Assembly (NCBI GenBank): GCA_000328365.1
Contig: KB311062.1
Coordinates: 405,656 to 469,655, forward strand
Reading direction: 5' to 3'
Source of the DNA: Capitella teleta
Lineage: Eukaryota > Annelida > Polychaeta > Capitellidae
DNA length: 64,000 bases
The notes under the pieces are model-generated. The model had not been told where the DNA came from. It saw nothing but the letters and a program-made list of their open reading frames with translations, and made no database searches. How positions within the stretch are numbered: the stretch's first letter is position 1; every line of letters starts with the position of its first letter. Of this stretch, positions 52,612 through 63,697 are shown in pieces. The translations under genes and the position numbers were made by a program.

Positions 52612-53383
52612 TAACATATTGGTCACTGAACCGAAAGATCTCTAACTTTTTCATCTCATATTTGTTTAGAACCAATCAGTGGATACATGAGAATATGAGA
52701 ATATTAAAACGACATATTCTGTCCACATGAAGTGCTGCATTTCTCACTGCATATGCTAGTAGTCTACTGAAGGGCCACATTAATTTTTACAAGTAGTCAG
52801 TAGACATATAATGAGGCCACTGTCTGTCGCAAATTGAGCTAAATCACATCTTTAAGTTCTGGTCAATTCACACATCTGCCCGCCGTTCTGAGTGGGAATA
52901 AATTACTTCTCTTCTTGGTATTCTTGAGTATAATAATGAAATACACACAACAGTATTTTTTGGAAATATTTTCTACCACACTCTCAAGTTTTACATATTA
53001 TTGGTTGGCGTCTGCAGGTGTGTGCCTGTGGCATTATATATATGACCAGGGACCCAGCGAAGAGCATCGCTTTGGACGTTATGTTCTGGAGACTACCGTT
53101 AACTCGCAACATTATGCCGAACGGCAACAGCAGGCGATCTACACGATGCTTGCGGTCTTACATCCAGAGTTGCTTCAATGAACGCAGAGATAGGGCAGAC
53201 CGCAGGGCATGCATGCTGCGAGGAGTCATGGGGCTTTTATACATTTTTTATTGGAATTGTCGAGGGCTGATCTACCCAATAGATACATTGTGGTTGCAAG
53301 TTGTTGTAACGAGAACGCCTATGTTTCTGATGTTTTACTTCGATGTTCCCTGACCTATATTAATGACGTAAGAGGCCTTTTAA
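52612..53383. repeat. Duplicated block, copy 1 of 2
   Basis: This 772-bp block recurs at 53905-54676 at a constant offset of 1293 bp. I saw only two differences (a G in place of an A within CATCCAGRGTTG, and C/T in AAGAGGYCTTTTAA). It ends in TTAA, after which the copies differ completely. The open frames inside have no recognised domain. Confidence 0.95.
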
Positions 53384-53854
53384 AGTGTCCATGACACTTC
53401 AAAATGTGTTTTTATATTGCATATTAAATGCATTTATTAATAAAATTGAACATTTTAATTGTTATTGCAATAAATAAAACCATGAGCCGTCCTCTATAAA
53501 TACTATTTACACCTCCGCAAAGTGAGGGATATTGAGGGCGCGAAAAAAACGATTTTCGAAATCCCGCTTCACCTCTCGCTTGACAAGGTGATTTGTGACG
53601 TCACGACGACCTTGACCTTGGCTCTTGGAGCGCTGTTTTGATTGTCTGCTCGATCGCGATAAATTTACATTTTAGTTGTGTTTAAATGATTGAATCACTT
53701 TGATTGAATACTATGAGTTCAAATGAACGGTCAAGCACTCGGGAGAGAAGTCCACGACACTGCATCGTCGGTTTTTGCTACGAACAGGCGACGGAAACTT
53801 CGCTGACTCGCCTGAGTAGTGAGTGACTTCACCAGTCACACTCACAGTCAATCG
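53384..53854 (+). mobile_element. Candidate TTAA-inserting DNA transposon end, cut by the gap
   Basis: Immediately after the TTAA where the two block copies diverge comes a segment unique to copy 1. It starts AGTGTCCATGACACTTC, which holds a small internal inverted repeat. It contains a palindromic TGACGTCA box near 53597 and an ATG at 53713 opening a short frame (ends HCIVGFCYEQ) that reaches a good GTGAGT donor after about 36 codons. This fits the 5' end of a DNA transposon with an intron-containing gene; TTAA target sites point to piggyBac or Kolobok. The other end would lie in the N gap, so the call rests on the breakpoint alone. Confidence 0.4.
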
Positions 53855-53904
53855 NNNNNNNNNNNNNNNNNNNNNNNNNNNNNNNNNNNNNNNNNNNNNN
53901 NNNN
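53855..53904. other. 50-N scaffold gap
   Basis: Exactly fifty N, an arbitrary-size gap. It lies between the unique segment and the second copy of the 772-bp block, so the real spacing and perhaps the order are unknown. Confidence 1.
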
Positions 53905-54676
53905 TAACATATTGGTCACTGAACCGAAAGATCTCTAACTTTTTCATCTCATATTTGTTTAGAACCAATCAGTGGATACATGAGAATATGAGAATATTAA
54001 AACGACATATTCTGTCCACATGAAGTGCTGCATTTCTCACTGCATATGCTAGTAGTCTACTGAAGGGCCACATTAATTTTTACAAGTAGTCAGTAGACAT
54101 ATAATGAGGCCACTGTCTGTCGCAAATTGAGCTAAATCACATCTTTAAGTTCTGGTCAATTCACACATCTGCCCGCCGTTCTGAGTGGGAATAAATTACT
54201 TCTCTTCTTGGTATTCTTGAGTATAATAATGAAATACACACAACAGTATTTTTTGGAAATATTTTCTACCACACTCTCAAGTTTTACATATTATTGGTTG
54301 GCGTCTGCAGGTGTGTGCCTGTGGCATTATATATATGACCAGGGACCCAGCGAAGAGCATCGCTTTGGACGTTATGTTCTGGAGACTACCGTTAACTCGC
54401 AACATTATGCCGAACGGCAACAGCAGGCGATCTACACGATGCTTGCGGTCTTACATCCAGGGTTGCTTCAATGAACGCAGAGATAGGGCAGACCGCAGGG
54501 CATGCATGCTGCGAGGAGTCATGGGGCTTTTATACATTTTTTATTGGAATTGTCGAGGGCTGATCTACCCAATAGATACATTGTGGTTGCAAGTTGTTGT
54601 AACGAGAACGCCTATGTTTCTGATGTTTTACTTCGATGTTCCCTGACCTATATTAATGACGTAAGAGGTCTTTTAA
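53905..54676. repeat. Duplicated block, copy 2 of 2
   Basis: Near-identical to 52612-53383. It starts exactly at the end of the N gap and continues after TTAA into ordinary AT-rich flank (GATCAGTAGCCC), as an empty insertion site would. Confidence 0.95.
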
Positions 54677-57048
54677 GATCAGTAGCCCATAGGTTATACA
54701 CAGGACGTTGTTATTTCGCATGTCTCGTGCGGCGGACAGTTTCGTCATCATGAATTATTGTACAATATTAGCATATGCACAAATAACACAATGCACGTTT
54801 TTTTCTCATAATTCACAAGTTATGAAGAGTTACGCAATGTGTACACGTCACATGATTTGCATTGTTTTAAAGATCAGTCTATACTGTATATGATAGAAAG
54901 TTATGTGAACAGGAAGGATGCAACTATAAGCATTGACCCTAACACAATTACGATAATAAACCTGTGTGTTTAGCACGCTTCCTAATTACTAATTGATATA
55001 CATGTATTTATGATACTTGCACTATTGACGTCGTAACAATTCTTGGTTGTATCTATGGCCTTGTAACGTGGTACCCAGCTCTTACAACACATGCAATTGT
55101 AAATGCTGGACTGAATATTCCATGCAACAAAGGGATTCTGTTCATTGTCAAATGTAACAATTCGCCTGTGTTTCGGTTATCAGTCTTTATCGGTTAGTGT
55201 TACGTGGGGAATAGTGTTAATTACACGGGAAATGTAGCCGAGTTATTTAGTCGAAAAGGTAACATCATGGTGTTTAGGAAGTCCATAAGAAATTCCTTGA
55301 TGATAAGAAGCCTGAGGTTAAGGTTTGGAGCAAGTGTTACCAGAGATAACGAGAACTAGAACAGGTTTCCCCTGACCACAAAGGTGTGTAAATCATAATA
55401 AATAATACAAAGGTTAATATAAAAGCCGACCAATATTAGTATGACATCGTACAAGGGTCTACGCAAATATACCACGCAGAATGTATAGTAAGCGATACAC
55501 GTAGAGCACTTTAACTTGCTATTGGAACTAATCTAGATATCAGAACGATTGAGCCCTCCGGCAGTCTGACGAAGACATTGAAGCACCTGACTCCAGGGGT
55601 TGCAAGAGTAATCTCTGCTCCGTGTTCCGTGTGCTGGGCGGGAGGTTTTGTGGCGGTTCGTTTTTCTGGAGTGCTATTGACATTGAGGCCCAGGTGCCGC
55701 AATCCAGCGGGAGTGCTTGGCTCGTGATTTGCGACCTCTTCTCCTTCTCCCTTTCGTCTTAACCATGCCACTTGAACCCAAAACATGCCACAGCCCCCCT
55801 GAGCGGTCATTGCCCTTTATTTGGCAGTGGGGGATTCAATGGTTTAAGTTGAAGAAAGGTCATCGAATGCCCACTTCAAAGTTTTACGGTATACACGTAT
55901 TCATGCGCTATATTCTGTGTGCATGATGCATGCATGCATGCATCATCACTGAATTCCTAGAATCTGCACAAACCGGATCATTGCATTGGTTGAATAATTT
56001 GGGTGTGTCAGTTGCTCGTGTGGAGTTATTTGAAGTATTCTAAAGCAAAGCTAGACTTGCCACATTTGCACTGTAACCTTGCTTTCATATTGCATGAGCA
56101 GACGACGCCGTGTCGCAGCGATAACTGACGCTAAGGCACATTGACACTCGTGCATAAGACTCTTTGTCTGCTCGCTGCTGACATCAACACAAGACAAACG
56201 TGTGTTTAGTTAAACATTGGTCAACCATATTGGTAAGAATCGGGGTGCTAAATACCATCCCGTGAGCACTGTACTTATGCAAATTAACAAGACTTAGCAG
56301 AGGTTTAGGTCAAAGCTGCGATAATGGCTATATTGATAATGCATGTGAATAATGCAAATTGTACCTGCGTGGGAGATGTTCTTTCGTCGTTAGCATGTAT
56401 TATTCAGGTGCCACTCTCATACATACAGGTGAGACAAGCGGAAAGGCCCCTTAAGCAGTCAGCAGTTTACACCACTAAAAATTTGTCGCGGAGACGCAGT
56501 GGACAATGGTCAAGTGACGGCGTAATCACGTGACAACCAGCAAAGGTCAGCATCACACTGCATTATGCAAGACAGAAAGATGGACAGAGAACCTAGGGAT
56601 GGCACTTCTCAGCTGAATGGCTTCATTCCTTGACTACCAGAAGACGGCGATTTGCAGATACCGTGTCATCAGCATACTATTGTGCTATCACGCTTCAATC
56701 TCAGTCGTAATGCTCTCTATTTCCTCATTTTATCATTGAATTCGCAGTGTACTTTCTTGGAATTCAATCTTCACCGCGACCATCCGGCTCGCTTTCACAC
56801 GCAGAAGAAAGAACAGACAATTACTCCTTTCATATAAGCCTTCCTCATGGCTGCTCTTGATATCTTTTATTGTGGGCATCCTCTTCAATCCACGCCCTTC
56901 CCACAATCTCAGCGCTGCCACCAACCCACCACACTCCTAAACCCGAGTTAACGGTCAAGTCATGATGCGTGGAGACCATTCCATCCGCAGGGCGCCATTC
57001 ATCGCCATCATATCACAACTCTCCCTCTCAATTTGTATTTGATCACAG
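54677..57048. other. Intergenic region, no supported gene
   Basis: AT-rich sequence. It includes a perfect 24-bp palindrome of GCAT units (55923-55946). A 21-nt block at 56409-56429 (VPLSYIQ) is framed by an acceptor and a GTGAGA donor and could be a microexon of the plus-strand gene whose end is proposed at 57049-57325, but nothing else supports it. Confidence 0.35.
55923..55946. repeat. Perfect 24-bp palindrome
   Basis: The sequence from ATGATGCATG to CATGCATCAT reads the same on both strands and consists of (GCAT)n units, so it could form a cruciform or simply be a short tetranucleotide repeat. Confidence 0.85.
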
Positions 57049-57325
57049 AGTCTGCTCCACCCTCGAGGTCAATGAATGGCGGGGGTTGGAATCCCACTTA
57101 TTCGTATAATTCCCCTTCGCACGCACAGAAAATCAGAAAGAAAAAAAGTGCCGGAAAACTGCGAAAGATATCCGCCAAAAAGGTAAGCAGATCCAGCGAT
57201 GGTGTGTGGCACTTGCATGTTCTTAATGGGATTACCGGTGAAGCACCTGATCCCACCTCCTCTTCCTGACTTCTACGTTTTTAACTCTTTTTTCTCCTCA
57301 GCATGGCGGCCACTCCGGTACGTAG
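57049..57325 (+). CDS. Possible last two exons of an unrecognised plus-strand gene
   Basis: Block 57049-57182 follows a CACAG acceptor and is open in only one frame (entry phase 1). It reads SAPPSRSMNGGGWNPTYSYN followed by a strongly basic stretch (KIRKKKSAGKLRKISAKK) and ends in phase 0 at a GTAAGC donor. A 119-nt intron with an excellent pyrimidine tract (TTTTTTCTCCTCAG) leads to HGGHSGT and a stop at 57325. The splice signals are good and the phases agree, but I recognise no family and found no sure upstream exon. The second exon also contains an out-of-frame ATGGCGGCC that could be a start in another transcript. Confidence 0.38.
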
Positions 57326-58606
57326 TACTTCAACACCACTCTCGCCTAAGGCCTCGGCCCTTAATGCAAGTGGACGGCTGCAGTGGCTGACCACTTAAAT
57401 CAGGTGGGCTGAGAGGAGGGCGAGAGATCTACCGTCTGCAACATGGTCATCTAAAGACCTCTCATACACCTCCTATTAATTCAATCCAACATAACATCTG
57501 TCGGAGGTGTTTGTGCAGATTTCTTGGACGAAGCAACCAGGGGCGTGGTTCAGATCTTTTGTGATCACAAAGGCTACTTACGCATTGCAGGGCGTTGCTC
57601 AAAGACAGCCGACGCTAATTAAGGTCACGGTTTTCCCCCACTCTCTTTTTCTCTCTCATTCTCTTTCCATTTAATTCACTCTCTCCCCTTTCTCTCTTGT
57701 CCGTCAGTAAAACAAATCTGCAATTTGTATGGGGTATACATAAAGGTGGCCGATACGAGTGCATATATATATCGGCCATTTGTTTGTACAAGAGCAATGG
57801 AACACGGTTACAATTAAAGGGCATAAAATTATTAGCTGTATGACTTCAGCCAGTGAGTCATTATCTGAATCAATAGTGACTTCTTATTCACCTTAAGGTA
57901 CTTATCGCAATCTGTGTTCACTGTATGCTCATTTGCCAAATGTCAGAGAATAATTGGCAAGGCATAAAATTTTGCTGACAAAATATTCCATTCAAATCAA
58001 TCAACTAATCAATTTTACAAAACTATTACACACTAACAACTGGCTATTATCATATTATTGCGTGTAAATGATCGCAAGTAACATGACGCAAGCGTATAAC
58101 GAATGCCCGATTTCGGTCTAAGAACCAGGCGGCATGCAACGCAGCCAAATGAAGGGCAAATTGGAGAGTCAGTGACCAGCTGATATGCAGCCTCATGCAC
58201 GCATTGGTAATATGAAACAACAGACAACCACTCTGGTGACAAGCTTTTGTTAAATGAGATTGAACAGCGCAGAGGCAGAGTGATTGAGTGTCTTATTATC
58301 ATTCACATTTTCACTTGACATTTCCATCCGCTAAAATCTGATTCACAGCAAACAAATGTCGACACACATTGAGAAGAACATGCGTTGAGCAAACTGATAG
58401 ACATTCATGAGAGTCACCGTGTCCTTGGGCGAGCGGAGAAGTCCTCGTCGTGCGCGGTAGAATGCTCTGACAGAACACTTGGAAGTACACGACATCGCTC
58501 TCACACACCGTATTTACAACAAAGAAGTATAAGCAAGAATTTGCTCACAGTCACCAGAGCAAAAGGCACAAGGACATCGACATCGACGGTCTCGTGAGGG
58601 GGGATG
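57326..58606. other. Intergenic region, 3' side of the DUSP19-like gene
   Basis: AT-rich DNA with no supported gene. No canonical AATAAA was seen within 300 nt of the DUSP19-like stop codon. Confidence 0.4.
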
Positions 58607-59270
58607 CTATCTGCAGTTGAGGATCTCCAGTTCGTACGCCTTCAGTTGGCGCTCGAAGCCGTCGTTCGGATGGACATCGGGTCGCAGGATGTGCATGTAT
58701 TCCAAGGCCTCACGGTAGCGCATCTGCTCCGTCGCCATTAAGTATGCGATCACGAAGCTGGCAGACCGAGAGTTGCCGAAGTAGCAATGGCTGAGAACAC
58801 AGCCGTTTTGCGCGCGACATTCATTGATGAACTCGAAGGCCTCGTCGAAGTGCTGAACAATGCGTGTCGACGGCAGATCTGCAATCGGGATTCGCTTGTA
58901 GATGAATCTATCCTGGTAACTGCACTCGACCTCAGAGGTCACATTCAAAATATGAGTCACTTTGTAGCGATTAAGGGCAGAGAGATCTTGTGAAAACTCT
59001 TGCGTACCTGGAAGCAGTCATTTAACACGCAATAATTGCGAGTGGCTTTCACTTACCTAGAAGGAGGCCAGGGAGAACCTGAGCCACGTGTCGATTACTG
59101 GAGGTCTTCACCCCCACTGTTGTTGTGGTGGTGGTCTTGGTCTTGTGTGACGGCGAATTGTGTGGGGAGGACTTTCCGTTCCTGCGCCGGCCGTCATCTC
59201 CGTCGTCAGAGTCAATGCTGGCCTCTCGGCTGCGACTGCCTCGATTCCACAATCGCTTGATGAAACTCAT
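58607..59270 (-). CDS. DUSP19: DUSP19-type dual-specificity protein phosphatase
   Basis: Two exons, 59270-59057 and 59007-58607, join in phase 1 across a 49-nt intron (GTAAGT donor, TTCCAG acceptor) to give 204 aa, close to vertebrate DUSP19 (217). The junction restores QVLPGLLLG-TQEFSQDLSALNRYKVTHILNV, split here as QVLPGLLLG and KVTHILNV, the start of the DUSP19 catalytic domain. The general acid Asp115 lies in IADLPSTRI. The catalytic loop is HCYFGNSRSA with Cys146 and Arg152; the position usually Ala (HCxAG) is Phe. RP...PN.GF..QL and EQMRYREAL further match DUSP19. The first 60 residues are basic and Ser-rich with a run of six Thr and are probably disordered. DUSP19 enzymes dephosphorylate or scaffold JNK-pathway kinases in the cytoplasm; here that role is inferred from homology. 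Confidence 0.92.
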
Positions 59271-60823
59271 TGCGCCGAGTAACGTCAGCTGGGTACTGCC
59301 CTTCGCTTAAGAAGCACGACGCTGCATGTTGTGCGCAGAAATGCCGGCCTGCAAGAAAGAGTCGTTTGGCGCAGCAATTGGCGTTGAACACAGAGAAGGA
59401 GGAGAAGGAGGAGGTGAAGGAGGAGGTGTAGGAGGAGGAGGAGGAGGAGGCGGCAAGGCGCTCTTCCAACACTGCCCCTGCTGCAGGGCACAAAACGTGG
59501 GCTCCGTGCGATGCAATTGAATCCATGCACACACTTGTACGCAGCTACCAACGAGCGGCATTCAGTCATTCTGTTCGGTCTTTTCACTAAATAAATTCTA
59601 GCACGCGCAGGCTGGACGCCTTGAACGAAGATAGCAAGAATTCTAGGGTGCACTATAATCTGCACTCTTGCCTGGATGCCCCATTCTTATAGCAGCATGA
59701 ATAATGATGCTCTGTGTACGTATGGGGTGTCGGGCGCACGAATAGCAGTACATCGCGCCGTAATATTCTGCAATATGTCGTTTCAGCCTTTTAGGTGAGG
59801 GTTCGTAATTTGTGTGTCGGTTTCATAAACACATTGTTTCACTATTAGCACCGCTATTGAAATGGATTCCACAGACGTGTGCCCGATGACGGATTGCCCG
59901 AGAGAGGCATCGGTCTTGTGCAATGAATAGCCCCAACAAGGTCAAAGAGGTCAGCCTACCCCATCGTCATGCTCTAGACTGTGCATCGCATCGATTTGCC
60001 ATCGTTAGAAAATGAAGCGCATCAGTTTATGGCGAAAAGTTGATGGCCAAGGTGGTTGAGCAGTGGGGGCTAGGTACTCGTGTGTCAATGATATCGGACT
60101 TATCTGCGACACAAAAGCCAGCGATGCATGAAAGCAACATGGAAGGCCACTCATCGGAGATAGATAGCTATGCCCCTGTCCCGAGCATTCATCACGAAAC
60201 TCAGTAATTAGATTTGCACAGCCAGCCGCCAAATACTTCAAAGAAAATCCAATTATGCAATAATTGGCCCAATATATAGATCATCACGTCGACGAATGTC
60301 TTGGACAAACACAGGTCCTGCTGCTGAGAGATCGGGAGTTTTTATGGAAGCTTCGAATGGATCCCGCGGCACTCTCGCCGGTGCATCACGCGCGAGAACG
60401 AACACTGGCTGAGAAGGACAGCACGGGGTTTGTTCCCTAGGGGCATGTCATGATTCTCCAGCGCTCTGTTTTTATAATCCCTCAGGTTGCACATTTGTAA
60501 AGCGAAATCCGTGCAGCGGATATGATTTGGTCGTAACATCAAATTGAGATGTCGGCATGTATCGTGTCTGTTACCATTCCACCGCAACTTATAATTATGG
60601 ACAAATCCCGCCTCATTTCCCCATCCATTATTCTCTGTCATTTAGTCGGACAATTTTACCTAATTCATCTTCCCCGTTTCGCACTGTGAAGGTCGCACAT
60701 TGATTGCCATGGATATTAATCTCAGCAATAAATTAGGCTGATCCTTGCTTGAATTATCGTGCTGGCGTGTCACAGAACTATCTGCAGATGAATAATTCAA
60801 CTTGCCATTTACAACTTTGATAG
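59271..60823. other. Promoter side of the DUSP19-like gene and intergenic DNA
   Basis: Contains a GGA microsatellite at 59394-59453 about 120 bp upstream of the DUSP19-like start codon. No gene was recognised. Poly-Pro/Gly frames are artefacts of the repeat. Confidence 0.4.
59394..59453. repeat. (GGA)n microsatellite upstream of the DUSP19-like gene
   Basis: A GGA/GAA/GGT triplet run close to the likely promoter. Confidence 0.9.
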
Positions 60824-60901
60824 GTCAGCGAAGCAGTTGGATGAAGTGCATGAAGTATGGACGCCATCGATGTCGTAATTACAGGTGCAATGGAGGAGCA
60901 G
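60824..60901 (+). CDS. Short Cys-rich candidate exon
   Basis: A 78-nt block follows a TTTGATAG acceptor and ends at a strong GTAAGA donor, phase 1 in and out. It reads QRSSWMKCMKYGRHRCRNYR followed by CNGGA, with three cysteines and many basic residues, suggesting part of a secreted peptide. No neighbouring exon was identified and no known peptide family is recognised. Chance remains likely. Confidence 0.25.
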
Positions 60902-61744
60902 GTAAGAACAGGCGTGTGTTGCTATTCCATCACCTGCCAGGAGCGGCAATTTTCCTGATTACCTCCCTTCGAAAAGGTGTTATATCAATTGCTATTAATC
61001 GCAGGCATGCACTATTCCCAATGAACACGTGCGCCTCTTTGTGTTATGCAATTAGCACGAAATCACACGGAAATGGCATTTTAAAACAGTCAATTGCTTA
61101 TGTTTTATATACATGCATAACATTCTTTTATCCGTAGGTGTGATATATTTAGGATACATCGTGTCTCCTTAAAACAACCAGGATATGCAATGTGTAAACA
61201 ATTAAGCTGGTGCTTGTAAATCAAGGCGAAAATGAGGTGACACATGCATGGTCAAGTATGTCCAGGCGTCTCATGCCAGATTAATACTGTGGCCATCAGG
61301 GTCTTTTGTGTGTGTGTGCGCGCCCCACCACCACGCAGGGTGTATAGAGCTTGGATCGGAATACATAATTATATACATGATGCCATGTACTAATGGAGGG
61401 CACCGGAAGGGTTGTAGCATTTGGAAGTCATGTCTCGTTATTGGAATGTGGATTTTGTCCTGCGATGCGTGCTCTGCACCCTCATGGGCTGAAACAGCCC
61501 GTATCCGAGAAAGAGATTCTCGGATCGGGCTCATTGGCTGCAATGACGACCCAGTCGCACGATTTGCGCTAATTTCGTCCCTTTTTCTAACTCATGATTT
61601 ATAAAACAGATTCTCAAATTGACACGTCCATTGCGTAGGCGGCATTTCAATGATTTCATATTATACTACAGGATATTTTCATCATGGGATGGCCATTTCG
61701 GTGAGTTTGTGTGGGTGTGTGGGTGTGTGTGTGTGTGTGGGGGT

Positions 61745-61821
<77 letters not shown>

Positions 61822-62612
61822 ATCAATACCCGATAAAATTTTACTGCAATATTCTAATACTTTGACCCCTTCCCCCCAATACATTACGAATTGGATAGAG
61901 CAACCAGTGAAGCGAGCGGGGTGAGAGATGTTTCATCTTGATCGCCACCTTTGATTAAAGTGTATTAATAGATCATATTTTGGCATTGGTATTAGTGAGA
62001 TGCCTACTCAGTTTACCTCCTAGATCATGCACGCCCCACTCCATCTTTATCCCTTCTGGATTTTCGTTCAACGCATCTCACTCCTGTACATATTTTATTA
62101 GCACTTTGCGACAGTATCTAATGTCTCCTAATGTCACAATAATCATGAATAATTATATCAATTATTTAATCGATTTCTGATAGTATGGCGAGAAAATTAA
62201 ACAGCTGACTACTTTGTCTAAATAATATTGTTTGTAAGATTGAATGGAAAACACAACCATGCACCTGCCCCTCTCTCCCTTTCACTGATATTGAAAAAAA
62301 GAGAGAATGTTTCACACATTCAAGACACATACGCGACCCCATCCCCTGGGAGACCTAGCTAATCGGTATGACATTGATGCACAAGTTACACACCTGGCAC
62401 ATCCATAGATATGGAGACGAGTTTCTTATAATTTGAGACATCGACCAATCTGCCCATTGTGAAAAAAAAATGCCATCCGCTGTCGCCAATGGAGCCCTCA
62501 GCAGTTTTACCCGAAAGATAAAATCTCACGTCTATCCAACATAATTCATACTTGAATGTGAGTAAAAATACAGAAAAAAAAAAAAAAAAAACAGATTTAC
62601 TTTTGTTGAAAG
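60902..62612. other. Intergenic region with microsatellites
   Basis: No supported gene. It includes the long TG tract and an A-run at about 62573-62592 just before the SINE. Confidence 0.45.
61709..61819. repeat. (TG)n microsatellite
   Basis: A TG tract of about 110 bp, imperfect at its left end (TGGG interruptions) and nearly pure from 61747 onward. Confidence 0.95.
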
Positions 62613-62974
62613 ATTAACAATTTATGTAGGTCAGTGGGTTAAACCGCTGACTACAACCCAATGCCGACCGTGGGGGTCGAGGTCCCGGGTTCGAGACCCG
62701 ATCAGGCCACGGACGTTTTGATTGTGAATTATAACTGTAATTCGTTATAATTGTAATTCTTCGGTGACTCTGCCGTGCTGCCCAACTGCGTAAAAAGGCC
62801 GGGCGCTGTGTACTACTGTCTATGGTGGTATGCAGGATAAAGAACCGTTTGGATTTATCGATAAGAGTGGGGAAAACCCCGGTCCCGGGCCTTCTGTTCT
62901 GGCGCCCGTAACATCCGATCAGATTGGGTGGAGCCGTAAAACCCCATCACTCACTCACTCATTAACAATTTGTG
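62613..62974 (+). mobile_element. Full-length tRNA-derived SINE with target-site duplications
   Basis: The element proper is 62627-62960 (334 bp). The 5' head is tRNA-like, with an A-box-like TAGGTCAGTGGGTTAAACC and a B box GGTTCGAGACC (RNA polymerase III promoter). An unrelated body follows, with GTACTACTGTCTATGG and GATAAAGAACCG, and a tail of ACTC repeats. It is flanked by the direct repeats ATTAACAATTTATG (62613-62626) and ATTAACAATTTGTG (62961-62974), 13 of 14 bases identical. These are target-site duplications made by a LINE reverse transcriptase. The good preservation suggests a fairly young insertion. Confidence 0.88.
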
Positions 62975-63697
62975 CAAAATGTGAGTGTTTTGGTGCGCCG
63001 AAATAGGAATCTGCGATAATCGAGTGGACGAATGACAGGATTGCCATGGCAACGGTTAGTGCGTAAGAATTTGCTTTCAGAGGTGTGGCTCGCTTCGTTT
63101 TCTCGTGTTCTGTTGCTTTGGATACACGATGCGATATATAATTACATTTATTATAGATATAGTGAGTTAATTCGAGGCTCCGTCTGCTAATGAAGGACAA
63201 TTTTTCTGAAAATTGTGAGTTGATCAGTTTCTTGATGACAATCGCGAAGTTAGCGACACCAGATGACCACTTTTCATGAGCCATGTCACATCTTGCATAA
63301 TAATAGAAAGCTCGTGTCCATATCTATGGCTACACCATTCTGAAGTTACAGCTAATTCCACAAGAAACTGTAATCCTTAGTTACGTAATGAACAACTGGA
63401 TTCATTGACGAAACCGCCGGATGTTGAGCGCTCTGGGCGAAGGATATTGAGCGTAATGATGACAATTTCAAAACGGCCATAATATTATTATTTAATATTA
63501 TGTGCAACTAATCGAATTTTACAATAAACCAAGGTTTGTTATCCCATATTCTTGCACCCAAACAAATGGTCAGAATGTCGCCTAATAAAAGAACGTGCAA
63601 CGCTGATTACCATAGCAACATTATGTAAATGAATGGACTTCTGGAAATGGAACAATAATTATTATGTGCACTTTCAGACGCATGGTTATTAATTTAA
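62975..63697. other. Intergenic AT-rich region
   Basis: No supported gene or element between the SINE and the LINE fragment. Confidence 0.45.

Noticed and set aside
57303-57397. ATGGCGGCC start with a 31-codon frame (STSTPLSP motif, lamin-head-like)
   Set aside because: It is out of frame with the well-supported upstream exon and stops after 31 codons without continuing into a coiled coil.
61619-61924. Plus-strand frame with alternating Cys-Val
   Set aside because: Translation of the TG microsatellite.
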